From NCBI GenBank assembly GCA_009746045.1, contig RPFO01000041.1:2584613-2648612 (forward strand): a stretch of DNA of 64,000 nt. The letters are read 5' to 3'. A model generated the notes under the pieces. That model had not been told where the DNA came from. It was given only the letters and a program-made list of their open reading frames with translations, and ran no database searches. Numbering within the stretch: position 1 is the stretch's first letter; the number at the start of each line of letters is the position of its first letter. Below, piece after piece: positions 34,803 to 44,891 of the stretch. Position numbers and translations under genes: made by a program. This DNA is from Mesostigma viride. Its lineage: Eukaryota; Streptophyta; Mesostigmatophyceae; Mesostigmatales; Mesostigmataceae.

Positions 34803-36953
34803 TTACCCTCCAGCTGGTGAAGCCCTAGCGTGTCCGCTAGAGTGCGCCTCACCGAAGTATGGCCGAAATCTACGGCCCAAAGTGACGACGCCAGTCACGG
34901 GGGGCAGTCTGCCCGCGAGGTCCCACACCACCTGGGGCACCCGCACCTGCAGGGCGCGGTGGAGCCCCACGTAATGGTCCACGGACGAAAACTGGCGCCA
35001 CCGGCCACGCTTTTGGATGTCCGCGATTGGTACCCCGCGCAGGTAGTCATGGGTGGCCCCCCCGTGGCGCATGCTGTAGGGTGAAAACATCCCCCGCAAG
35101 CCAAGGAGGTCCCAGGCGGCGTGCCACCGCCGCAAGAAACGGCTGTAGCTGAGTGCGCCAAAGAGCAGCTCCTCGTGCGCCCGCCCAGCACACAGGGCGC
35201 CAAGCAACGTGAGTGAAAGGGGCTCAACAACCACCACTGCCTGGGCCTGGCCCTTGGCTGTCTTGGGGTCGCGTAGCAGCAGCGCACCCTGGTTACTGGG
35301 CCCCAGGCGGAAGTCCCCGCGCAGAGCCACGTCCCCCACGCGAAGCTTGAACGCTTCTCCGATGCGCAAGTATTGCTGAAAAACAATGATGCAGCAGCAG
35401 GCAGCTAATATCGAGCCTTGTGCACGAAGAATGTTTGCCACGAGGTACAGTAGCTGCCACGGGACGGGGTGAGGGCTCTGCACGGGAACTCGTCGCGCCC
35501 AGCCGGCCAGCAAGCGACGCGCCTCGTACCACCCCTTAATCTCGTTGGGGAAGTACAGCTGCAGCCCGCATAATGCGCGCACAACCATGGTCCGGCTTCC
35601 CCCTTCCTCATACACGCTGACCAGCCACTCACAAAAGACGCCTTCCGCCTCCGTCTTGGCCACGGGAGCGAGGGGTTGACCATACTCCACGTACGCCCTC
35701 AGCGCTCGGTGATATGCAGCTAGCGTGCTGGGCTGCACAGTGGCCTCCAGCAATTCCTGCCGCCCATGTGGCCCCGGATTGCTCTCCACGTCGCCATCCG
35801 CAGTGAGGTTGCGCACCCATCGACCACGACTGGGCGCGTCGGCCGGGTTGCGCTCCGACCTCACATACACCCAGTGGTAGCGGGTGTTGCTGGCCAGCCC
35901 TAGCGCGATCGCCCGGCGGCACCAGGCGTTCAGCCGGTAGGACGACGAACGCCCTTTGACGAGCGCACCGACAACTGCCGAATTGTCCACCAGCCGCACG
36001 TGACGTTGCTGCCAGTGAACCTGTGAGCGCAGGCCCCACTCGATCCCTTGCACAGCCGCACGAATCTCCTTCTCGTTGATGTGGGCCGAGGGATCGAGCC
36101 ACCGGTGGGCAAGAGCGGTGCGCCACTGCGCCGCTGCCATGGCTCGGTGCTCAATCTCCCCTGTGCGCTCCACGCTGGCCGTCTCAGAGTCCACACAGAG
36201 CGTCTTCCAGCCCTTCCGCTCCCGACAGTTGGACAGGCCACGCACCGCAGGCGCCTCCCACCGGCTGTACACCACCCCAGAACCGTGGGTTGACGCATCA
36301 GTGGCCACCACGGTGCAGCTCAGGGGCTGGTCGCGCTGCGCATGCACCAGCGGGGCCAAGTCCATTGCAGCCTGGAGCTCTTCCCTTACACTACCCCACA
36401 GCCGATAGCTCCAGCCCCGCTTGTGCACCAGGACTTGCTGCAGCAAGCGGTAGGCGTGAAACCAGATGGACAGTAGACCCCGACGCAGCAAGTGGACCCA
36501 CACCCACCGTCCCAGCAACGAGGCCAGTTGGTGGTAAGTGGCCCGTCCACGCCCCAGCATTGCCTGCGTGTCGCGCACCAAGGCCGCCATCCGGGCCGCG
36601 CTCGGCCGCATGGACCCGTCCTGGCAGAACTCAATCCCCAAGATTTCCACCGGGCGCCCCTCCTCAGCTCTCTCCACCTTCTTCTCGTTGACCACCAACC
36701 CCTTGGGACCGTAGCTCTCCTCGCACGCCTTGGTGAGCACGGCGTTGGTCTCCTCCGCGCTCCGCCCATGGGTGACCCCCAGATCATCGATCATGACCAG
36801 CTGAGCGGGATGTGGGGGATCCTCCGGCAGCAGCCGCCACGCTGCACTGGCTGCGCTCTCCACCAACTCCAGCCGGTCCATGCCATCCCCGCGCACTGTG
36901 CGCACCCCCATCAAGTGCATGGGATATGACAGCCCTCTCTTGGCATCGAGCAC
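34803..36953 (-). CDS. F1 RT (C-terminal part), RNase H, 2A motif and tyrosine recombinase
   Basis: 716 codons. Residues 1-130 or so hold the RT palm with LVMIDDLGV (55-57 is the catalytic IDD) and ILGIEF. RNase H: VVATDAS (Asp 219), INEKE (Glu 294), RLVDNS (Asp 323) and NPADAPSR (Asp 372). Then GDVESNPGP at 387-395, an exact 2A ribosome-skipping core, followed by the recombinase: an N-terminal helical part from STLAAYHRALRAY, catalytic Arg 530 (YLRIGE), Lys near 563-567 (RDPKTAKG), Arg 629 (YSMRHGGAT), Trp 652 (GRW) and Tyr 661 (DHYVGL). This is the DIRS-type recombinase signature. RT start is in another frame (36911-37348). The codon at 36953 (GTG) is not a start; both copies in the window need the same minus-one shift here. 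Function: reverse transcription, and integration of a circular intermediate by recombination. Confidence 0.9.
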   Translation of the reverse strand: MLDAKRGLSYPMHLMGVRTVRGDGMDRLELVESAASAAWRLLPEDPPHPAQLVMIDDLGVTHGRSAEETNAVLTKACEESYGPKGLVVNEKKVERAEEGRPVEILGIEFCQDGSMRPSAARMAALVRDTQAMLGRGRATYHQLASLLGRWVWVHLLRRGLLSIWFHAYRLLQQVLVHKRGWSYRLWGSVREELQAAMDLAPLVHAQRDQPLSCTVVATDASTHGSGVVYSRWEAPAVRGLSNCRERKGWKTLCVDSETASVERTGEIEHRAMAAAQWRTALAHRWLDPSAHINEKEIRAAVQGIEWGLRSQVHWQQRHVRLVDNSAVVGALVKGRSSSYRLNAWCRRAIALGLASNTRYHWVYVRSERNPADAPSRGRWVRNLTADGDVESNPGPHGRQELLEATVQPSTLAAYHRALRAYVEYGQPLAPVAKTEAEGVFCEWLVSVYEEGGSRTMVVRALCGLQLYFPNEIKGWYEARRLLAGWARRVPVQSPHPVPWQLLYLVANILRAQGSILAACCCIIVFQQYLRIGEAFKLRVGDVALRGDFRLGPSNQGALLLRDPKTAKGQAQAVVVVEPLSLTLLGALCAGRAHEELLFGALSYSRFLRRWHAAWDLLGLRGMFSPYSMRHGGATHDYLRGVPIADIQKRGRWRQFSSVDHYVGLHRALQVRVPQVVWDLAGRLPPVTGVVTLGRRFRPYFGEAHSSGHARASPAGG
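35769..35795 (-). other. 2A ribosome-skipping motif in the F1 polyprotein
   Basis: Encodes GDVESNPGP in frame between RNase H (NPADAPSR) and the recombinase. It matches the D-V/I-E-x-N-P-G-P consensus completely. Skipping between the last Gly and Pro would release RT-RNase H with a short tail and start the recombinase at Pro. Confidence 0.85.
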
Positions 36954-37348
36954 CCCGCCCCGTAGAGACAGTGCAGGTGGGCAACCTGTGCAAGGACCAC
37001 CGAGTGGCTCCAGCCCATGACAAGGACCCGGAACCTGGGGTACAACTTTCGCCGTCGTCCCAGCTGGCCGACCTCATCGGACCACACGGGGGGCAGCGAG
37101 AAATAGGGGCGCCAGCTCTCAGGTACCTCGAACCGGTAATAGTAGGTGTCAAGGTCTGTCTTGCCCGAATAGCATGGCGCCCCCACACTCAGCTCAGCGA
37201 CCTCGCCCAAGTTAGGCAGGTAACAGGTAGGCGGCTTGAGGAAGCGCCGGTTGCACGGCACCATATTCCCTATAAACCGCTGCCGTCGTTCGCTGGGCTC
37301 CACAACCCCGGGGTCTTTCTTGGGGACGGCAAAACAGCCGTTCACCAC
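36911..37348 (-). pseudogene. F1 RT N-terminal part, in a separate frame
   Basis: Reads VVNGCFAVPKKD, RFIGNMVPCNRRF, KTDLDTYYYRFEVP (first RT Asp region) and LVMGWSHSVVLAQ, the fingers and first palm block of a DIRS-type RT. It joins the upstream linker by a one-base difference near 37348 (four C here where the 55-kb copy has five). It joins the downstream IDD block by a minus-one shift near 36955 that is present in both copies. Confidence 0.75.
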
Positions 37349-37965
37349 AGGGGCGCCTCCTCACTGTACTCGATCATCCGCGTCTCCGCCAGCCTGATGC
37401 TCAGTCGTGCGTACGCCGCATCGCTTGCACAACCATGAGACACCCGGCCCCGCCGCATCCACGCCCCCGCCTCCGCGTCGCATCTTTGTAGAATGTTGTT
37501 TATGTCCTCATACGTCCTCTGCCATGCCTCCGGCAGGCAGTCCAGCAGCTTGACACTACCTGCAGCTCCTCCTTTTGGCAGTGCCAGCCTCTCCGGGTCA
37601 ATAATTTCGTATTGACCGCCCGGCCCGTATGGCGCGGGCTCTGCGTCCCCCGTGTCTGTCGCCTCCGCTACGGCGGTAAGCCGGCGGTTGTAGACGCGGG
37701 CAGCATCCTCCATCCCTTGTAGGGCGGCCCTTTGGGCGACGGTGCAGGGGCTCGCAGTAATAGCCTGCTGCTGCACCGCCGGTCCACCGGACCGTTCCCG
37801 GGTCCTGCCCCACAGCCAGTTCAGGCCCCTTGTGGCCCGCTCTTGACACCGCAGCCTTGCTCTGGCACGCAGAGCGCGCTGCAGCCTGCGGTTGGATCGC
37901 AGGCGGCTGCGGTCGAGCGGGGGGACCATCTTCACTGGCAGCGGGAGCACACCCCTGCCCCTCAC
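37342..37965 (-). pseudogene. F1 Pol linker region overlapping the Gag end
   Basis: Frame with SRLRSNRRLQRALRARARLRCQ, then AARVYNRRLTAVAEA, AWQRTYEDINNILQR and RLAETRMIEYSEEAP. It overlaps the end of Gag in another frame and leads into RT. In the plus-strand copy the same frame continues straight into RT (55500-56540); here it ends by a one-base deletion. No domain recognised; it is a spacer ahead of RT. Confidence 0.65.
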
Positions 37966-38706
37966 TTGTCCTTTTTGGCCGCCGCCGCCGCCGCCGATGC
38001 CAGCTCCGCCTCCTGGCGAGCCGCCTTCCGCGCTGCCCGGGCTGCTGCGCTTCCAATAGTACTGCCCTCCACCAGTGGCAGCAGGTGCATCGCCCCGTTG
38101 TTCCAGCCGCTGGTCTTCTCCACCATGAGGAACGCCTCGACCACACGCGCCAGGTACTCGAAGCAGGCCAGCTCCGTCACCACATCCTCCCCCAGCTCTT
38201 GGATGGCCACATCCAGAATGTAGGTCAGGTTGTTGCACACCAGATGGTGCGTGCTGTTCTTCCACCCGCGGGGGGCTCCCGGTGCAGCCCCAACGCCCTC
38301 CTGCTCCTTGCGAAGGGCCAAGCGGGCCTGCAGGCTCCCGTGCGCGACCTGGCGCGCATCCAGCACCTGCAGCGGCAGCACCCTGTCGTCGCGGTCCTTG
38401 ACCAACAGGCGCCAGGCCACTTTGAAAGCTCGCCGGGGGAGACGCACCCCCTTGGTGGTTCGGCGCAGGTCTCTCTCCCTCACACGCTCCCGCGATCGAC
38501 GCGAGCTCCGCTGGGAGGAGTCCCGACTCGTGCTCCGGCTGCTGGACCGCTGCCGCTCCTTGCGACGCTCGCGGGAGCGATCCCGACGCCCCTTGGGCTC
38601 CGCAGAACGGCCCCTGCCATGCCCACGTCGCTCCCGGGACTTGTCGCGGCGCGACCGAGCGCCACCCCTGCCCCTGCCACGGCCTCTGCTCTCGCTGTCG
38701 GAGCTG

Positions 38707-38742
<36 letters not shown>

Positions 38743-39399
38743 GCGACTCTCGTCGCTCCCACTGCTGGTGTCTGTCGAGCCTGGGCTGCTCCCGCGCCGC
38801 GCGCGTCTCTTCTCCTGGCGCTTGCTCTTCGGATGGCCCTTGCCCCCCTTGTCCTCGCGCTGGCTCTTCCCTTTCCTCGCGTCCCTCCTCTTCCCCCGCG
38901 CCAGGGCTTGCAACTCCGCTCCGATGAGCTCGCGGACGCCCGCCAGAAGGGCAGCATTCTCTGCCAGCTTTCGGTTCCTGCCCTGAGACTTCTTTCCCTT
39001 GGCGCGAGCAGCAGCAGGGGCCAGCTGCTCGCGCGCGTCCAAAAAATCCTCAGAGCTCGTCGCGTCCTCCTCTTCCTCGTCGGTGCCGTTGCTGGGAGGA
39101 TCCTTTCGGGTCCTTTCGCCCCTGGCTGGACCAGTCTTCCCCTTGCCCCCAGTGGCCACTGGGGGCTTCTTCATCTCTAGAGTAATGGCCTTGCACAACA
39201 TGGAACCCATGTCGGAATCACTTGACCCCTCACTAATCTGGAGCCCTGCAGTCTTGAGAAACTGTCCCAAGGATGTCAAACGACCCTCAGACATAGTAGT
39301 AAGCCTTTGGGCCCAGTTTGGACCGAGATACTCAGTCAAGAACTTCAAAGTCGTTAACAACTCCTTGCCCCCCTGAAAATACGATTTTTTCACATTTAA
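37962..39399 (-). pseudogene. gag: F1 Gag, main part, interrupted and frameshifted
   Basis: Continues the Gag begun at ATG 44152 after the TTAA element. Order: helical start (YFQGGKELLTTLKFLTEYLG), acidic stretch (DEEEEDATSSEDF), basic KRxEKRR region, poly-Ser from an AGC run (11 units), SR-rich segment (SRDSSQRSSRRSRERVRERD), then a conserved helical domain (AFKVAWRLLVKDRDDRVLPL, THHLVCNNLTYILDVA, MVEKTSGWNNGAMHLLPLVEG) ending AAKKDK at 37962. A 2-bp loss at the 3' side of the AGC run shifts the frame in this copy. The Arg/Ser-rich middle resembles RNA-binding SR regions. Confidence 0.75.
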
Positions 39400-42300
39400 G
39401 GGGAGGGGACACCCCTAAAGGGCACTTTTCTGGAAACCATACCTATGCATGTGCTAAAAATCCAATTATGATTGGGGACCATAAATATGATTAAAAAAAA
39501 AATTTCCAACCACTTGGGGGGGGTACTAGCCCCCACCAGATGCCGGTTACGCGCTAAAAATAGAAAAAGACGCTACTTTTGGCATATTTTCCCTAGGACA
39601 ATGGGCAAACATATTTGGACCAAATCATATATTTCCGTATAGTTCCCCCACTTTTGAGAAAGTCTGCTTAATTTTGAGCACAAAACAATGATGTTTAGAC
39701 ACATTGCCCCAAACTCACATGTCCTCAATTGAGGACAAAATCCTCCCAATAAGGACAGCACCTTCAGCAGCAGGTATTGGCGCGAAACCTTGGTCCCAAC
39801 GGTCATCTGACCCTTTTCCCGCGAAAATGGACTCGGTACCCGGCGCGGCGCGGTACTGGGGTCGACAGGACCCGTCCGTACCTGTAAATTATGTGGTGGA
39901 GAAAAGTACCTATTTTGGTGGGAACGTTGCAATGCGTGCGTGTGTTCCCGCAAATTGCGGCTATGGGGTCGAGCCAGGTCCGAGGCTTGCCTGAACTATA
40001 CAGGCGATCGTTTTGCCCCGGACCAAGACAGAATTATAGATCGATATCTAGAGCTTCCCCCCAAGCTGTTTTTTGGGGGCAGTCGCTTTTGATTCTCTAA
40101 AAAATTCTTTGATGAACGGAATTTGTCTAGTTTGCAGAAAAACGGGAGGCGACGTAGATTGCATGACCAGCCGGTATACTGCTCTGTGGTGCGCGCTTTT
40201 TTCTTGACATTAGCAACGGATACCGTGAGGGTGGGTATTGTTACGCTTTCGGGTTCAAGGGCGAGTTCTGGGTACAAGTATTTTGGGCGGTTGGAAGCGT
40301 TAACCCTTGGATGGTACTAGTACCTATTTCTAGTCACCAGTTTTACTCGTAACTACAAATAGTGACCAGTTTTAGAACCGAGCTGGCGCGAATGCCAGTA
40401 GATATTTCCGTGATATTTTTAGGTCTGCTGCTAGAGCTAGATGTGTAGTACACCCTGATACCGGACATCACTATGTTCAGACCAAGTTTGCAGGGACTAA
40501 TTAACGGTTACAGTACAGGGGGGTACCCTGGTGCACAGCTGCCACTCATTTTTAGCTTGTCATCTTCCAGTTATTTTTAGATAGTACAGCTGGGTCCCTG
40601 GGACAACCAGTGATGTGAGTGTTCAGAAGCCATGCATGGCTACCAATTTAACTGCCTTTCCAAGGCCAGGTTCTATAAAGTTGTTTAAACCACATAAAAT
40701 GCATTTTAGGTGTATCATGTCTCGCACCCAGCGGATCCCCCTGGGGGGGGTCCTTAAAATGTACCCATAGGACATTGCAACATGACCACCAACATGACCC
40801 CCAAGTAACTCAATATATGTGTGTGCTTTGGTCCCAATATGGATAGTAAAATTGTTATTAGGTTGGTTTGTGGACTTATAGTGCAAAGTGCAACTGGTAA
40901 CTACTTTTAGGAACGAGTTAGACACCATCCAAGGGTTAAGTATACCCACTTTTTAGGTCGTCAGATCGTCGTTGCGCCTGGCGACGACGGCGGTGGGCGC
41001 GAGCCATAGATTTCATTTGCCGCAAGGCTGGGTGCCGCCCGCGCGTCCCCATGCTTTCTTTTATAATTTTCGAGCCTTTCCGCGCATCTGGCCGGCTGGG
41101 AGCACGTCGAGAAGCCGTCTCCGGACATCATCCGCATCCGTTGCTTCATATAAATTGCGACAACACATGTCGTAGGTTGTTATTCGATTACATTGTATGA
41201 TTTCGATTGTGTATTATGCCCAGCCCCTTCATTTTCATGCCGCTGTTGAATGGGGAGAGGCGAGTGTTAGCTGGCCACCGTTTTTTCCTTCCGTTCCGTC
41301 AATGCAAAGGTAATCGTTATCTGCATGGCCAACGCTGGCGTTAAAAGCAATGCCTTGCTTGCTATGGTAAGCGTAGTGTAGATAGTTTCTTGTTGCTGCC
41401 TTGTTGCTGAAAGTTTTTCCCAGGCTTTCTGGGATCTTGCCTATATGGTTTCTGACATATAACCCTTTTTCTAGAGGGAGCTAGGTAGAGGAGTTGACCT
41501 TGTCATGTTGGCATTCTGCTGCTGCGATAGCCTATTCGTCTTTGCAATACCTATAATGAGCCCTTTATATTGCATGCATGGCTCTAGTAAGGGTGCTAAA
41601 GCACCATGGTGTCACCTAAGCGTCCTACGAAGACCTAGGACCTTACTTGGCCACTGAAAACCTGTCCTTACCCTAGTTTGGCTTAGCTTGCTTTCCTTGT
41701 GCTCTGCCAAGTGCGATTGGTCGTATCGGGTTCCTGGCCGTCTGTCATAGCTTTCCGTGGGGTGGCCAAGCATGGGCAGCCCCGGGGTGGCTGCCACATG
41801 TTAGGGAGGTGTCATATGGGTTTGGTGACCGCTTGTGGTCCTTGGAAGCATGATCTTTATGTCTCATTCTCTCGTGCATTCTAGTGGAGGGTTTTCCTTG
41901 GTTGCCGATGCAGGACCCCCTGCACGTAACAATTCATAATTAAATAGGAAATGCGCACATATGGATGATGTTAAGCATTGGAACTCTCAAACACATCATA
42001 AATGATCATGGTTCAAAGCCCCATATTTATTTTTTTGTGTGTGTGAGAGTTATTAACAGTATTGCACTGTCCTCAATTGAGGACAAAACTGTTGGGTGTC
42101 AGCCAACATTGATGGATTTTCCCGCAAAAAGGGTACTTTTTTTCACCAAAAAAAATAAAACAAATCATAAACACATGGAATCATGCCATATCTTATATTT
42201 TCAAATACTAGAGAGGGGGGGACATGCAGCCCCAAATTTTCAGGTCATTATGACAAGCGCAGCCCTATTTGATGGATATTCCTAGATTGCCACCTGTGAC

Positions 42301-44094
42301 GAAGCTAAGGGAGGTTTTAGCTAGTATTTAACCACACTAACACCCCTTTATACATCTAAGCCTCATGAAAACTGGCCAAACCACATACTACCATTCTCTG
42401 CACATATGGTACCTCCTATGTGCAAGGTTTGACGCCATTCTGACAAGAACTGCCCAAGTTACAACCATTCCAAGACGGCCACCCATGTAGACGCTACAAG
42501 GAAATTAGAGTAACCATTTAGCCACACTAGCACCTCCTTCTTCATCAAAGACATCTGCAAACTGACCAAAGCACACATAATCAACTCTTGCACGCTGACG
42601 GCAACGCATGCTCAATGTGGGGGGTCATTGCGACAAGAAATGCTCAAGTTGATGGGTTTCCTATATGACCACATGACAAGGCGCTAAGGACCACTCAGTA
42701 AGTTAGTAACCCCACAGTGCCACTTAATATGCCATCCAACATGCACCAAAACCATGCAGAGTATGTTTATAAAGTACAAAGGGGTGGCCACGCACCTCAT
42801 ATGTCTTCATCATCCCTCCAGCATGGCCAGCCTTGTAAATATGTGCATAGCCTTGACGATGGTAGCCCTAACACGCCTAAGCGGCATTTCCTATGTTTCT
42901 CCCAGGTTAGAGTGTAAGGTTGATGCCAACCAAGCTAATCAACACAACAACACCTCCTAAACTGTCCTCCCCGGCATGGATGACAAACTGGGACTATGGA
43001 GGGCAAGGAACCAAGTAAGAACATGGTATATATAGCTTGCATGCAGTCATGCATGTCAACCATGGTTGGCTCAGCACATTGTAGTCTTGTCACATCATCA
43101 TAACAAAGGAAAGCTCAAACAACCATTGGTGCCAGCTATCTACATGCAGTCACACAAATGCAATATCTCCAACATCATCATCACTATAACACTTCCATCC
43201 CTGCACGATAAAATGCAAAGAAACCATGGGCGGCCCTTCACCGCATGAGCGCTGTGATGCCGCTGCGGCCTGTGAGGAGAGGGTGCGTCACTCTCAAACA
43301 ACAAGAAGCGTCCATACGCACAACATCCTTGCCAGAACACGTTTTATGAAATGCCTTATACCTTCCCGAAGAGCTATAGGCTGCGACTGAAGCGGCCCTG
43401 ATCACGACATCAACGAAAACAATCTAAAGCTGCCCGGTATTCGACAACACAACGGCAAGCGACGGCGAGCTAGCTGGCGGAAACTGCCCAAAAAGAACGC
43501 AAAAAACCTCGAACGATGAGCTCATAGAAGAAAGCACCGATAGCAGATAACGTTCGCGACAAATCTGTACCTTGCCCTCGTAAATCCCTCGCCCAGGCGC
43601 GCAACAACAGCCGTTCTTCCATGGACAGGTCAGACACGCACTGCGCAGGTCTGAACAATTACTTACCGATAATGGCCGAAAATCTGGAAAAAAGCACCAG
43701 CTCGGTTTAGAATTCGATGCAACCGATATTAATGCCTGCTTCAAGGTCAGAACAGCCCCCAAAACCGCGATTTTACAGCCGCTATCATGAATTCTATTTC
43801 ATTCCGCGCGACCAAAAATTCAGATAACCCCCCATGCCGATGGCATAAAAAAACAACAGCGATATTGTAAACCAGCTGATTTCGGCCACAAACTAACATC
43901 ATAAACTCATCTCCTTTTAGATTCGAGTAAAATTTTTGCATTTCGCCTAGCTGCCCTAGTGTGGTAGTTTCGCCTGAACGCAGTCGCCATGGCCACTTCC
44001 GCAAGGGGTGCGCGCACCGTGCACGTGAAATTTGTGACCTTCGGCTCCGGCGCGAATTTTTTGGCGCCAAAAAATTCGGGGGTGTCCCGTCCCC
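39400..44094. mobile_element. TTAA-flanked element (piggyBac-type ends), no transposase seen
   Basis: 4,695 bp with TTAA at 39396-39399 and 44095-44098 and inverted termini GGGGA[G/C]GGGACACCCC (16 bp, one mismatch). Two paralogous Gag copies (near 62644 and 47365) show the uninterrupted cacatttaataag, giving exact empty sites. TTAA duplication and terminal G/C-rich repeats fit piggyBac. No ORF resembles a piggyBac transposase, so it is non-autonomous. The interior is AT-rich with scattered short repeats, holds the nested 632-bp element at 40304-40935, and has the 18-bp palindrome tgtcctcaattgaggaca twice (39719 and 42068). I see no gene in the rest. Confidence 0.88.
40304..40935. mobile_element. 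Nested TTAA MITE
   Basis: 632 bp between TTAA at 40300-40303 and 40936-40939. Inverted termini cccttggatggt / accatccaaggg (12 bp, perfect). Its termini differ from those of the host element, so it belongs to another TTAA family. No coding capacity. Confidence 0.78.
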
Positions 44095-44098
44095 TTAA

Positions 44099-44152
44099 TA
44101 AGAAATCTCGGTCTACTGCCTCAAGGGTGGTGTCTTCGTGATCACTAGCCAT
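44099..44152 (-). pseudogene. gag: F1 Gag start (first 18 codons)
   Basis: ATG at 44152, reading MASDHEDTTLEAVDRDFLL before the TTAA element. The complete form at 62589 shows the continuation NVKKSYFQGG. The start is set by this shared ATG, by 5' UTR conservation upstream, and by an ATG-to-GTG change in a third, dead copy (47421). Confidence 0.75.
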
Positions 44153-44891
44153 TATAGAATTCAAAGATGAAGAAATTTCTCACAACTAGGCTCAATATTC
44201 CGCAATCTTGGAGACTGAGAAAAATTTCGGACTGAAAATTTGTCACTCAGTTCTACCTTGCGGACTTTTACTCCCGTTGCGCAAACCCGTCAAAACTTGG
44301 TGCGAAAACCGTCAAAATGATGTCGGCTATTGTCTCACGATTAGTTTGACACCAACTTTGTCAAAAACGGTGAAGTATTGCTCTAGTTGTGTTGAAAACT
44401 GATAAGCTGGCTTGGCAGCCATCACCACCTTGAAATACATCGCATCAACGTTGCATCCGTGACACACGCAAGTGCGGCGCCCCGCTCCATGTAAGAATGA
44501 CCTCAGAATACTACTGTACTAGATCTAGGACCCTGATACTACTTTTTTCAACATTGTACTACATTTTTATGATGTCACACGTGTTCTGTCATGCCAGAAC
44601 CGTTCAGCAACCACCTGGCATATCTTTAAGGTCCCTGGATACTAGTTGAAGTAGATTGAACTCGTTTGAACTAGTTTGTACTACCTGTACTAACTTTGAA
44701 CTAGTTCGAACTACATCTGAGGCCCATCCAAGGCTGTCAGACCCTCCAGAGAGGGCGTGGCCACCCCGTTTGGCTCCCGCATGTCGACTTGCACCACTGG
44801 GCAACGGTGTAGCGCCTCCAAGGTAGCGGCGCACCTCCATCCCTCCGCTCCCCCAGGCAAAATCAGGGAATCCCGATCGTAAGATCAATCA
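44153..44891 (-). repeat. F1 5' UTR (44153-44394) and A1 repeat (44395-44891)
   Basis: A1 is 497 bp: the 509-bp A unit with a 12-bp loss (ccccgctccatg for the longer form). The 5' UTR is unique to the 5' end and recurs at 47422-47628, 58504-58637 and 62348-62588. It contains many gtcaaaa/ttttgac motifs. A1 ends at ...gatcaatca, directly against a plus-strand F1 recombinase fragment. Confidence 0.8.

Larger units (their letters stand above)
33212..44891 (-). mobile_element. F1 YR retrotransposon (DIRS/PAT/Ngaro type), near full length, minus strand
   Basis: Minus-strand order: A1 (44891-44395), 5' UTR, Gag (ATG 44152), RT-RNase H-2A-recombinase, 3' UTR, B1 (34735-34590), A2 (34589-34081), B2 (34080-33901), then an additional A-B unit (33900-33212). 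This A1-ORFs-B1-A2-B2 layout is the split-direct-repeat structure of PAT and Ngaro-like elements. A 4,695-bp TTAA-flanked element (39400-44094) interrupts Gag after about 18 codons. Without it the element is about 7 kb, or 6.3 kb without the extra unit. There is no target duplication, as expected for recombinase-mediated insertion. The outer end of A1 abuts an oppositely oriented F1 recombinase fragment. Confidence 0.88.

Noticed and set aside
38230-39180. Plus-strand ORF of 316 codons
   Set aside because: Shadow of the minus-strand Gag; Arg/Leu/Ser-rich with no domain.
39704-39994. ORF ending GYGVEPGPRLA as a possible further 2A peptide
   Set aside because: It lacks the D-x-E-x-N-P-G-P core (no Asn-Pro-Gly-Pro) and lies in a short ORF without context.
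43747-44070. piggyBac transposase exon in the TTAA element
   Set aside because: The 107-codon ORF shows none of the piggyBac Asp motifs I would expect and has no Cys-rich C-terminus.
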